A DNA stretch of 16,256 nucleotides, taken from JBHIET01 sp046760785 (GTDB lineage Bacteria; Chloroflexota; Anaerolineae; B4-G1). How positions within the stretch are numbered: position 1 is the first letter of the stretch; each line of letters starts with the position of its first letter. Below the pieces are notes generated by a model that saw nothing but the letters and a program-made list of their open reading frames with translations, was not told the origin of the DNA and did no database searches. Of the stretch, positions 6,025 to 13,493 are shown piece by piece. A program made the translations under genes and the position numbers. The DNA lies in contig JBHIET010000077.1 in NCBI GenBank assembly GCA_046760785.1, positions 1-16,256 on the forward strand, read 5' to 3'.

Positions 6025-8868
6025 CTATTGAGAGACCCTGGCGCAACGAAACCCCACGTTGACGTTCCAGTAGCCGGGGCGGGACCCGTTGCGGTAGGCG
6101 CAGCGGGCGCGGGTCTGGTTGAGGAGCCAGGAGCCGCCCCGCAGCACACGGGAGCCCTCCACCTCCAGGTCCTCCCGCCCGTCGCCCGGATCGTAGGGGT
6201 AGGGCTTGTAGAGGCTGCTGCACCATTCCCAGACGTTGCCGGCCATATCCAGCACTCCCTCAGGGCTACTGCCGGCCGGGTAGATGCCGACGGGGGTGGT
6301 CGTGCCGGGGCCACCCTCGGCGCTGTTGCACCTCTCGGCGTCCCACTCATCCCCCCAGGGCCACTCCCGCCGGTCCGCCGCCCCCCGGGCTGCTCGCTCC
6401 CACTCCGCTTCGCTGGGCAGGCGGTACTCCCGCCCGGTCTCCCGGCTGAGCCAGCGGCAGTAATCCACCGCGTCGTGCCAGGAGACGTTGACGACGGGGT
6501 GGTTGGCCAGGTGGGGCGGCGGCTCTTTGCCCTCCCAATGGCGCGGTGGCTCCCGCCCGGTGGCGTGTACGAAGACGGCGTACTGCGCGTTGGTGACGGG
6601 GTAGCGGGCGATGGCGAACTCCTCCACGTAGACGCTGTGCACCGGCTTCTCGTCGTCGTATATCTCGCTGCCCATCCAGAACTCGCCGGCGGGGATCTCC
6701 ACGAACTCGGGCAGCAGGTAGGGGCCGGAGAAGCGGGGGTCGCCCAGGCGGGCCAGCTCCTCGCCGGCGGCGAAACGCTCCCGCACGTCCAGCACTCCGG
6801 CCTCCAGCAGGTCGGCCAGCCGGCGGGCGATCCTGGCCCGCAGTTCCTCTGCCTCCCGGCGGCGCGGCCCCACGACCGTGCCCAGCGCCAGCGCGGCCTC
6901 ACCGGCCAGCCAGGCGCAGCGCCAACCGGCCTCGTCCTCCCTGGCGGGCCGTTCGGCGGGGCAGAGAGCACGGGCCACGTCGAGCGCGGTGTCGCTCTCC
7001 CCCTGCCACCGTTTCCACTCCACGCCCAGCAGCACCACCTCACGCCACTGGTCGCCCCGGGTGGCGTGTTCGGCGGCTGTGGAGGGAAAGTTGCGGCCGC
7101 TGGCCAGGTGACGGGCGGCCAGGTACTCCTGGAACGTGCGGTGGGGAAAGGTGTAGATGGCGACCGGCTTCAGCGCCCCCTCCGGCCGGCGGGAGCCGCT
7201 GTAGAGCAGCAGGCCGCTGCGCTCGCGGCAGTAGTTCAGGAAAACATCCACCTGTTCTGTGCTCAACCCCAGGTACTCGTACAGTGTGGCGGCCAGTTTG
7301 CTGGCAGGGATGTCGGCCACACCGGGGCGCGCGCCCTGCTCGGCGTGGGCGTCGTAGGCGATGCGCCACAGCGTCTGCTCCAGCGCCGTTTTGTCCACGC
7401 CGGGCTGGTTCAGGTCGCGCAGCAGCCCCAGTTCGGCCGGCTGCTCCCCTCGGCGCGCGCGTTTCACTTCCTCCCAGCGCCAGAGGAGCAGTTCCACGCA
7501 GCGGTCGTAAAGCCGGACGCGGGAATCGGGCAGTTTGCCCTCGCTGGTATGCACGATAGCCATGAGGGTCATCAGAAGCGGAATCTCGGCCAGGGGCTGG
7601 AATTCATCCCAACCGTCGTCGAGGGTCCGGCGCAGGCCATCGGCCAGATCGTCGGCCTCGGCGCGCGTCTTGCGGCCCAGGCGGACGACCTCGTCGTACC
7701 AGGAGGTGATAAAGGCGTCAATCTGCTCGCGATCGAAGACGGCCAGTCGGTAGTCCGGCCAGCCGGGCAGTTGCCACTCCTCGTCGGAGTAGGAGAGGGT
7801 GCGGCAGGTGACGAGGGTGCGGCAGCCACAGCCGTCGGCGAAGGCACGCACGGAGTCGCGCACCACACCCCGTCGTCCGGTCGGCACCTCGTCGAGGCCG
7901 TCGAAGAGCAGGAGGGCGCGGCCCCGTCCGATGGTCTTGAGCAGGTCGTCGGCGTAGGCGGCGGCGTCGGCCTCCTCCAGCAGGTGGCGCAGGTAGCGGG
8001 CCACCAGGTCGGCCCGTCCGCGTTCCGTGTCTGTGGAAAGCCAGGCGGCAAAGTCGCGCAGGACGATGGGCACGGGGAGGGGGCTACCGCCGTCCCACTC
8101 CGGCTGCAGCTTTGCCAGCCAGCCCGCCTGGGGTTTCAAAAGGTGCCCGCTGAGACAGAGGGTGAGGTAGTTGACCAGCGTGGACTTGCCGGAGCCAGGT
8201 CCCCCCAGCAGTACGGCACGTTGCTCGGCCGCGATGGCCTCCAACGCGGGCAGAGGGCGGGTCTCCCGCTCGCGGCCCATCTGCTCTCGCTCGAAGGGTC
8301 GGGCTGCTGCGGCACCCCGGTAGCGCTCACCGGCAAACGCGCGCTGCTCGGTGTTCAGTTTGGTATAGACCTTTTGCAGGGTCATGCCCTGGCGGGTAAT
8401 GTCACCCTCTTGACGGTCAATGCCGGCCAGCGTGACCAGGACGCGGTTGTCGTGCAGCCAGCGGAGATAGCGCCGCTGCGGGTCGCCGGGGGCGGAGGGC
8501 TTGGGTTCGGGCGGAGCCACCGGCGGTGGGGCAGGCGGCGGCCCGGTGGTCAAAGCACGCTCTCGCGCCTTGGCTCGCGCCTCGGCGTATGCGCTGCTCA
8601 CCACGATGAGGATCACCAGCAGCCCAAAGCCCAGCATAACGTAGGGCAGCGCAGGCATTTTGTCCATAATGTCGGGCACCAGGAAGAGTGCCAGGACGAC
8701 GATGACCAAAACAGCGATGGAGGCCAGGAAGACCGGCGACTGGATGCGCTTGACGGTTTCGAGCAAGACGTCGGCCAGCGGCACATGCGCGATGCGAGGG
8801 GACAATGTATCTTCTGGTTGCTGCCTCTCTTCAGACACTTCGAATTGCGGAGGGGACTCTTCTAGCAT
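6025..8868 (-). CDS. DGR target: membrane-anchored NACHT ATPase with FGE/C-type-lectin-like variable domain
   Basis: A 947-aa protein. Residues 46-68 and 75-94 form two membrane spans, then a basic and Pro-rich linker (95-130). A NACHT-type STAND ATPase follows: Walker A GGPGSGKST (222-230), Walker B LLLFDGLDEVP (319-329), TCRTLSY (354-360) and the winged-helix FPHRTFQEYLAA (574-585). Residues about 721-947 form an FGE-sulfatase domain (IPAGEFWMGS, NVSWHDAVDYCRWL, LPSEAEWERAARG, GNVWEWC, RGGSW, VGFRCA). VR residues are 908-944. The cysteine pair of true FGE enzymes is absent, so this is probably a ligand-binding scaffold. Basic residues after the second helix suggest that the NACHT and FGE parts are cytoplasmic. 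The start is supported by GGGAGGTG just upstream and a consensus promoter. STAND ATPases usually act as switches that oligomerise on ligand binding; the ligand is unknown. Confidence 0.93.
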   Translation of the reverse strand: MLEESPPQFEVSEERQQPEDTLSPRIAHVPLADVLLETVKRIQSPVFLASIAVLVIVVLALFLVPDIMDKMPALPYVMLGFGLLVILIVVSSAYAEARAKARERALTTGPPPAPPPVAPPEPKPSAPGDPQRRYLRWLHDNRVLVTLAGIDRQEGDITRQGMTLQKVYTKLNTEQRAFAGERYRGAAAARPFEREQMGRERETRPLPALEAIAAEQRAVLLGGPGSGKSTLVNYLTLCLSGHLLKPQAGWLAKLQPEWDGGSPLPVPIVLRDFAAWLSTDTERGRADLVARYLRHLLEEADAAAYADDLLKTIGRGRALLLFDGLDEVPTGRRGVVRDSVRAFADGCGCRTLVTCRTLSYSDEEWQLPGWPDYRLAVFDREQIDAFITSWYDEVVRLGRKTRAEADDLADGLRRTLDDGWDEFQPLAEIPLLMTLMAIVHTSEGKLPDSRVRLYDRCVELLLWRWEEVKRARRGEQPAELGLLRDLNQPGVDKTALEQTLWRIAYDAHAEQGARPGVADIPASKLAATLYEYLGLSTEQVDVFLNYCRERSGLLLYSGSRRPEGALKPVAIYTFPHRTFQEYLAARHLASGRNFPSTAAEHATRGDQWREVVLLGVEWKRWQGESDTALDVARALCPAERPAREDEAGWRCAWLAGEAALALGTVVGPRRREAEELRARIARRLADLLEAGVLDVRERFAAGEELARLGDPRFSGPYLLPEFVEIPAGEFWMGSEIYDDEKPVHSVYVEEFAIARYPVTNAQYAVFVHATGREPPRHWEGKEPPPHLANHPVVNVSWHDAVDYCRWLSRETGREYRLPSEAEWERAARGAADRREWPWGDEWDAERCNSAEGGPGTTTPVGIYPAGSSPEGVLDMAGNVWEWCSSLYKPYPYDPGDGREDLEVEGSRVLRGGSWLLNQTRARCAYRNGSRPGYWNVNVGFRCARVSQ
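6038..6147 (-). repeat. DGR variable repeat (VR)
   Basis: This 110-bp 3' end of the target gene, 10 bases before the stop codon, matches the TR at 83 of 83 non-adenine positions and differs at 14 of 27 adenines. Ten residues change between TR and VR: N915L, N916L, N919T, N920R, R928G, N929S, H930R, D932G, N933Y and D936V (TR residue first). The invariant block 3' of the last change (6038-6061, GC-rich) would act as the initiation-of-mutagenic-homology site. TR and VR diverge right after it (VR CCAGGG, TR CCAGCG). Confidence 0.97.
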
Positions 8869-8903
8869 GCTTCACCTCCCAGGGAACGAGGATATGTGAG
8901 GGC

Positions 8904-8932
8904 AGTGTACACCAGCCCCGCCTGGCTGTCAA
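8904..8932 (-). promoter_or_regulatory. Sigma-70-type promoter of the DGR operon
   Basis: On the minus strand TTGACA (8932-8927) is followed by exactly 17 bases and TACACT (8909-8904). Predicted start near 8897 leaves a short leader of about 29 bases with GGGAGGTG before the target ATG at 8868. I see no equally good promoter before RT or avd, so the locus may be one transcription unit. Confidence 0.8.
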
Positions 8933-8935
8933 AGG

Positions 8936-8968
8936 AACCTCCCGCAGGTTGCGAACCTGCGGGAGGTT
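8936..8968 (-). terminator. Strong inverted repeat between EF-G-like gene and DGR promoter
   Basis: A perfect 15-bp stem, AACCTCCCGCAGGTT (8936-8950) and AACCTGCGGGAGGTT (8954-8968), with a three-base loop. It lies 33 bases past the fusA-like stop and 4 bases upstream of the DGR -35 box. The T-run after it (TTCCTTTG) is weak, so termination is plausible but not certain; it is also a common repeat type in this kind of genome. Confidence 0.55.
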
Positions 8969-9000
8969 TATCTCACCTCAATCCGGCCTCCAGCGCCCCG

Positions 9001-11067
9001 CTACTTTTCCTCCTTCTCCCGCTGGTGCGCCTCGATAATCTCCTGCGCCAGGTGCGCGGGCACCTGCTCGTAGTGGTCCAATTCCATCGAGAAGATACCC
9101 CGCCCCTGGGTCAGGCTGCGCAGGTCGGTGGCGTAGCGCTGCATCTCCGCCAGCGGTACCAGCGCCGTGACGATGCTCTTGCCGCCGCTCTGGTCCATCC
9201 CCTGCACCCGCGCCCGCTTCGTGTTCAGGTCGCCCATGATGTCGCCGGTATACTCCTCCGGTACGGTGATGGCTACCCGATAGATCGGCTCCAGCAGCAC
9301 GGGCCCGGCCTCCCGCATCACCTTCTTGAACACCTCCCGCCCGGCGATCTGGAAGGCGATGTCCTTGGAGTCCACCGGGTGCTCCTTGCCATCGTAAACC
9401 ACCGCCTTAACGTCCACCACCGGGTAGCCCGCGATCACCCCTTGCCCCAGCACCTGCTTGATGCCCTTTTCGATGGAGCTTTCAAAGGAGCGGGAAATGC
9501 GCCCGCCAAAGACTTCCCACTCGTACTCGAATCCGGTTTCACGGGGCAGCGGCTCCAGCCGCATGTGCACCTCGGCGAACTGACCTGCGCCGCCGGTCTG
9601 CTTCTTGTGCCGGTACTGGTCAGAGTAGGTCTGGGTGATCGTCTCCCGGTAGGGCACCCTGGGGATCGAGGTCTCGACCTTGACGTCGAAGCGGTTCTCC
9701 ATCCGGCGCACGGCGATGTCCACGTGGGCCTCGCCCATGCCCTCCAGGATCGTCTGCCGCGTGCTGGGCTCCTGGTGCCAGCGCAGCGTGGGGTCCTCCT
9801 CGCAGATGCGGGTCAGCGTGGGCCCCAGTTTGGCCTGGTCGGCCTTGCTCGTGGGGCTGACAGCCACGGCGAAGAGGGAGGAGGGAAAGACCGGGCCGGG
9901 CAGACTCACAGGATGGCCTTTGTCGCACAGCGTGTCGCCAGTGAGCGTGTGGGTCAGTTTGGCCACCGCGCCGATGTCGCCGCTGTGCAGGTGCGCCACT
10001 GGGATTTGCTCCTTGCCGCGCATCACGTAGAGCTGGCCCAACCGCTCCTCCTCCTCAGCCCGGCTGTTGTAGACGCGGCTGTCCGATTCCAGCATCCCTC
10101 CATAGACACGGAAGTAGGTCAGTTTGCCCACGAAGGGGTCGGCGGTCGTCTTGAAGACCAGCGCCGCCAGCGGGGCCAGTTCGTCAGGCTCGATCTGCTC
10201 CTCGCCCGCGGCCGTGAGCGCTGTGACCGGGCCCCGGTCAGCCGGGGAAGGGGCGTAAGCGATCAGAGCATCCAATAACGCCCGTGTGCCCAGGTTCGCC
10301 GTCGCCGCCGTCACCAGGACCGGTATGGCCGTCCCGTTGAGGATCGCACTGCGCAGGCCCTGCTGGATCTCCTTCCCGCTCAACTCCTCCCCTTCCAGAT
10401 ACTTCATAATGAGTTCGTCGTCCGCCTCGGCGGCAGCCTCGATCAACTGAACGCGGGCCTCCTCCGCCCGGCTGGCCAGGTCAGCCGGCATCTCCGCCAC
10501 CTTCCCCTCGGAACCCTGCAACGCCTGCATCTTCATCAGGTCCATCACGCCCACGAAGTCTCCCTCCGCGCCGATGGGAAGCTGGACAGGGACGAAGTTC
10601 CGACCGAAGGCCTCTCGCAGCGCCTCCAGCGTGCGAGCCAGGTTGGCGTTCTCCCGGTTCATCTTGTTGACGACCACCATGCGGGGCAGACCCTGCTCCT
10701 CGGCGAAGCTCCAGACCAGCTCCGTCCCTACCTCGACGCCGGAAACGGCGTCCACCAGGATCAGCGCCAGGTCAGCCACGCGGATCGCGCTCTTGACCTC
10801 GCCGACGAAGTCGGTGTAGCCGGGAGTGTCCAGCAGGTTGATTTTGCAGCCCCCCCACTCGATAGGCACGAGGGCCAGATTGAGCGACATGTGGCGACGG
10901 GTTTCCTCCTCGTCGAAGTCAGAGACGGTGGTGCCGTCCTCGACGCTACCCATGCGGTTGATCGCGCCGCTGGCGAAGAGCAGGGCCTCGGCCAGCGAAG
11001 TCTTGCCCGCGCTCCCATGTCCCAGCAGAACGATGTTGCGTAGTTGCTCAGTGTGGTATTCCTTCAT
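9001..11067 (-). CDS. EF-G-like translational GTPase (FusA2 type)
   Basis: A 688-aa protein with the five-domain layout of elongation factor G. It differs from canonical EF-G in the GTPase core: G1 is GHGSAGKT (16-23) rather than AHIDAGKT, the switch region lacks RGITI (RRHMSLN, 57-63), G3 is DTPGY (80-84) with Tyr where the catalytic His sits, and G4 is NKMN (134-137). These traits fit the FusA2/EF-G-2 group of paralogues, whose cellular role is not settled. The domain IV region HKKQTGGAGQFAEV is intact. The ATG at 11067 is preceded by GAGGTC at nine bases. The HEPN gene lies 56 bases upstream on the same strand and could be cotranscribed. Not obviously linked to the DGR. Confidence 0.9.
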   Translation of the reverse strand: MKEYHTEQLRNIVLLGHGSAGKTSLAEALLFASGAINRMGSVEDGTTVSDFDEEETRRHMSLNLALVPIEWGGCKINLLDTPGYTDFVGEVKSAIRVADLALILVDAVSGVEVGTELVWSFAEEQGLPRMVVVNKMNRENANLARTLEALREAFGRNFVPVQLPIGAEGDFVGVMDLMKMQALQGSEGKVAEMPADLASRAEEARVQLIEAAAEADDELIMKYLEGEELSGKEIQQGLRSAILNGTAIPVLVTAATANLGTRALLDALIAYAPSPADRGPVTALTAAGEEQIEPDELAPLAALVFKTTADPFVGKLTYFRVYGGMLESDSRVYNSRAEEEERLGQLYVMRGKEQIPVAHLHSGDIGAVAKLTHTLTGDTLCDKGHPVSLPGPVFPSSLFAVAVSPTSKADQAKLGPTLTRICEEDPTLRWHQEPSTRQTILEGMGEAHVDIAVRRMENRFDVKVETSIPRVPYRETITQTYSDQYRHKKQTGGAGQFAEVHMRLEPLPRETGFEYEWEVFGGRISRSFESSIEKGIKQVLGQGVIAGYPVVDVKAVVYDGKEHPVDSKDIAFQIAGREVFKKVMREAGPVLLEPIYRVAITVPEEYTGDIMGDLNTKRARVQGMDQSGGKSIVTALVPLAEMQRYATDLRSLTQGRGIFSMELDHYEQVPAHLAQEIIEAHQREKEEK

Positions 11068-11123
11068 AGGATTATGACCTCACTTCTTGTCATACGTGAC
11101 GATTCTTGTCGGTGTTTGAAGCC

Positions 11124-11531
11124 TCACGTCGTATCGTCAGATTCGCCAGGCTGAATAGCCTGGGCGATCAAGCTATACACTGCCGTAGCCGTCTGCAGGG
11201 CTTCCATAGCCTCACTCAAAGACGGCTCGAACTCTTCGTCATAGCACACTGCGACGGCAAAAGGCATCAGTTGGATCACTCGCCCCTCCAGCGTGTCAAC
11301 CCCCGGAGCAAGTGGTCTGACCAGCTCAAGGAGTTCTGCCAGGTCGTGCCGCCACGGATACTCCACATCGTACAGAGCCAGTAGCGCCTTCAGGCTCTTC
11401 TCGGCGACCTGTTGAGCGTGGAAACAGACCATATCCAGGGCCTGACCGGTGGAAAGCGTAGCCCTGGCAGCCACCAGATTGTGCTCGGCCTTGCCCAGCA
11501 GGCGCAGGGCGTGCTCACGCGGGCTTTTCAT
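11124..11531 (-). CDS. HEPN-domain protein
   Basis: A 135-aa helical protein of the HEPN (PF05168-like) group, commonly the partner of a minimal nucleotidyltransferase in MNT-HEPN pairs, some of which are toxin-antitoxin modules. The family signature is FHAQQVAEKSLKALL (37-51), with HDLAELL (62-68) following. The stretch CYDEEFEP (96-103) corresponds to the usual RYP-containing segment, with Cys replacing the conserved Arg, so RNase activity is doubtful. The ATG at 11531 overlaps the end of the truncated nucleotidyltransferase frame, which is the normal gene order of such pairs. Confidence 0.75.
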   Translation of the reverse strand: MKSPREHALRLLGKAEHNLVAARATLSTGQALDMVCFHAQQVAEKSLKALLALYDVEYPWRHDLAELLELVRPLAPGVDTLEGRVIQLMPFAVAVCYDEEFEPSLSEAMEALQTATAVYSLIAQAIQPGESDDTT

Positions 11532-11640
11532 AGAGCACTTTCCCTTCGCGCAAAGCCGTATTGATGAAGTGCGATTTCGCCCCGCGCCATTCCTTGACCT
11601 CTTCTGGCGTCCACCACACGATGTCCAATGTACCCTGGTC
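11515..11640 (-). pseudogene. Truncated MNT nucleotidyltransferase remnant (C-terminal end only)
   Basis: The minus-strand frame ending at TGA 11517-11515 encodes about 41 residues, including LDIVWWTPEEVKEWRG and SHFINTALREGKVLYEKP. This matches the usual C-terminus of MNT-type nucleotidyltransferases (TPEDV...I...ALREGRVLYE). A stop codon (TAA, 11643-11641) interrupts the frame immediately upstream, and no catalytic GSRARG-type motif is present. It overlaps the HEPN start by 17 bases. The upstream part has apparently been lost and replaced by repeat-rich sequence. Confidence 0.7.
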
Positions 11641-11695
11641 TTATTCTAAATGAGAACGGCCTAACTGTCAATCACCACCTGCGTACAACAAGAGA

Positions 11696-11725
11696 TTTGA
11701 CTGCTGGTCAAAACAAGTGTACCAT
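11696..11725 (+). promoter_or_regulatory. Promoter with overlapping inverted repeat, upstream of flavoprotein gene
   Basis: TTGACT (11697-11702), 17 bases, then TACCAT (11720-11725). The -35 box is embedded in TTTGAC-TGCTG-GTCAAA (11696-11712), an operator-like inverted repeat. It would give a leader of about 100 bases before the gene at 11833. Confidence 0.5.
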
Positions 11726-11789
11726 GACAATCAGTCAAGGCGAGAAACATCTGGTGATGATCCGCATCTTTACAACCACGCCGAGACCT

Positions 11790-11812
11790 TGTCATTCTGA
11801 GGAGCAGCGTAA
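11790..11812 (+). repeat. GTCATTCTGAGGAGC-type dispersed repeat
   Basis: TTGTCATTCTGAGGAGCAGC is a widely scattered short motif in many environmental bacterial genomes; only one copy occurs here. It lies in the leader before the flavoprotein gene. Confidence 0.45.
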
Positions 11813-11832
11813 AACCTACTTCAGGAGTCGAA

Positions 11833-12399
11833 ATGAGTAAACAAACCCTGTCCGTGTCTCACTACACCCGGCTCATCCAGCCTATGCCGGCCTTCCTGAT
11901 CACCTGCGCTGAAAAGGAAGGCCAGCCCAACGCCATTGCCATCGCCTGGCTGACGCCTGTCAGTGTCAATCCACCCTTGCTGGCCTTCGCCATCCGGCCA
12001 CAACGCTATTCCTACGCACTGCTCCAGGAGAATCCAGCCTTCGTGGTCAACGTGATGGCTTATGAACAGGCCATCGAGGTACTCTTCTGCGGGCGTTGCT
12101 CGGGGCGGGACGTGGATAAGTTCGCCACAACTGGCCTGACGCCGGTGCCCGCCCAGGCAGTAAACGTCCCCGCCATCGGTGAGGCGCTGGCCCACGTGGA
12201 ATGTGAAGTCGAGGCAGAGTACCCGGCCGGTGACCACGTCATCGTGGTGGGACGAGTGATGGCGGCGTCGGCCGAGGAGGGGGTGCTAGCACAGAACGTG
12301 CGCGACATCGCCACTGCCCCACCCCTCTTCTACCTGGGGGGCAATTGCTTCACCACCAGCAGCGGCGAGATTTCGGAACCGGACGTGGGACTGGATTGA
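11833..12399 (+). CDS. Flavin reductase-like FMN-binding protein (flavoredoxin type)
   Basis: A 188-aa protein of the flavin reductase-like FMN-binding split-barrel family. Members bind FMN and transfer electrons from NAD(P)H or a partner protein; the partner here is unknown. Typical features are MPAFLITCAEKEGQPNAIAI (18-37), followed by WLTPVSVNPPLLAFAI (39-54), then NPAFVVNVM (67-75) and a distal HVECEVEAEYPAGDHVIVVGRV segment. The C-terminus includes PLFYLGGNCFTT, where the flavoredoxin family usually has a P-L-x-Y-L/H-x-G pattern. AGGAG lies six bases before the ATG. The gene stands alone between repeat-rich intergenic spaces. Confidence 0.85.
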   Translation: MSKQTLSVSHYTRLIQPMPAFLITCAEKEGQPNAIAIAWLTPVSVNPPLLAFAIRPQRYSYALLQENPAFVVNVMAYEQAIEVLFCGRCSGRDVDKFATTGLTPVPAQAVNVPAIGEALAHVECEVEAEYPAGDHVIVVGRVMAASAEEGVLAQNVRDIATAPPLFYLGGNCFTTSSGEISEPDVGLD

Positions 12400-12416
12400 G
12401 GTTGCCCGGCGACCGA

Positions 12417-12534
12417 CCCTTCGACTTCGCCCTTCGACTTCGCTCAGGACAGGCTCAGGGCAGGCGTCGCGGGCTACGTCCTGCGAGGTCGGCGTGCGCC
12501 GACCTGCGGAAACCGCCGTAAGGCGGTTTCGCAG
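12417..12534 (+). repeat. Cluster of REP-like repeats
   Basis: CCCTTCGACTTCG is tandemly duplicated (12417-12429, 12430-12442), followed by CTCAGGACAGGCTCAGGG. Two hairpins follow: AGGTCGGCG-TG-CGCCGACCT (12486-12505) and GAAACCGCC-GTAA-GGCGGTTTC (12509-12530), the latter extended by CTGC/GCAG with one bulged G. The hairpins may end transcription of the flavoprotein gene, although no T-run follows. Confidence 0.8.
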
Positions 12535-12585
12535 CACGTAGTTTCAACCGCGTCCCCAAGTTTGGTTGTGGCCGGAGGCCGCGCT

Positions 12586-13476
12586 ATGCTATCTAATCGC
12601 ATCATGTACCTGACTGCACCACCACGCCCGGTTCCACTGCGCGTGATGTGTCGCGCTCTACTTGGCATCACCGGCACCATAGGAGCGGCTTTCTTGATCC
12701 TAGGGTTAATGTTCACACTGGCCTTTGGTGGCGGCTTCAACCCCATTGACGAGTTGCGGCTGGCCCTTTCCACGACGACCGCTCAGGGGACCGTCACGGA
12801 GGTCATCGTGACGAACGCCACGGAGAACAACGTACCGGTGTACGAGTATCACTTCACCTTCCACACGCTCGACGGACAGACGTTCACAGCGCGGAGCTAC
12901 GCCACCGGCCGGCGGTGGTCACCAGAAGACCGCGTGGAGGTTCAGTATGTGCCGGACGAACCTACCATCGCCACGATGGAGGAGACGCGGCGGTCGCAGT
13001 TCACGCCGTGGGTGTTCTCGTTAGTCCTCCTGTTTCCGGCCATCGGCGCGGCGCTCTTCGTCACGGCCACCCTGGGCGGCCTGCGGCAGGTGATGCTTTT
13101 GCGCCATGGCGAAATCGCCAGAGCGCAAGCGCTTTCGCAGGAGATGACCAACGTAAGGGTGAACAATGTGCCAGTGATCAAGTACACCTATGAGTTCGAG
13201 GCGCACGACGGAGAAACATACCTGGGGTCATCCAAAGCGTTGCCCAGCGAGCGCATCGGCGACGAGGCCCAAGAGCCGGTCCTATACCTGCCGTCGAATC
13301 CAGGGGTGTCCACGTTAGTGGATGGACTGCCGCTACGCCACCCGCTTGACGTAGACGGTGCCGGCCAGTGGATCACACACGAAAGCATCTGGCCAGTCGT
13401 GTGGTACGGCCTGATATGGACGGCCATTATCGCGCTCGTGACATTCGGCCTCCTGCGCATACTCGGTACTCTCTAG
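12586..13476 (+). CDS. DUF3592-like membrane protein with duplicated domain
   Basis: A 296-aa protein with three membrane spans (about residues 24-47, 141-166 and 270-292) and two extracytoplasmic or cytosolic beta domains (about 60-128 and 180-245). Each domain begins with an NNVPV(Y/I)-(E/K)Y motif and continues with a hydrophobic strand and a DGx(T)(F/Y) turn, so this is an internal duplication. The layout resembles DUF3592 proteins, whose function is unknown. The ATG at 12586 is chosen because GGAGG lies seven bases upstream (12574-12578); a TTG at 12562 is also in frame and a second ATG is at 12604. Confidence 0.7.
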   Translation: MLSNRIMYLTAPPRPVPLRVMCRALLGITGTIGAAFLILGLMFTLAFGGGFNPIDELRLALSTTTAQGTVTEVIVTNATENNVPVYEYHFTFHTLDGQTFTARSYATGRRWSPEDRVEVQYVPDEPTIATMEETRRSQFTPWVFSLVLLFPAIGAALFVTATLGGLRQVMLLRHGEIARAQALSQEMTNVRVNNVPVIKYTYEFEAHDGETYLGSSKALPSERIGDEAQEPVLYLPSNPGVSTLVDGLPLRHPLDVDGAGQWITHESIWPVVWYGLIWTAIIALVTFGLLRILGTL

Positions 13477-13493
13477 TACCACAACGAGACCTT

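Noticed and set aside
5863..8865. A very long plus-strand open frame of about 1000 codons opposite the target gene
   Set aside because: It is low in recognisable domains, rich in Gly/Ala/Pro/Gln, and exactly antisense to the NACHT-FGE gene, which has clear motifs, a promoter and a ribosome-binding site. High GC keeps the shadow frame open.
3994..8868. The DGR as an inserted mobile element with att sites
   Set aside because: No integrase, tRNA target or flanking direct repeats are visible; the nearby dispersed repeat is present only on one side.
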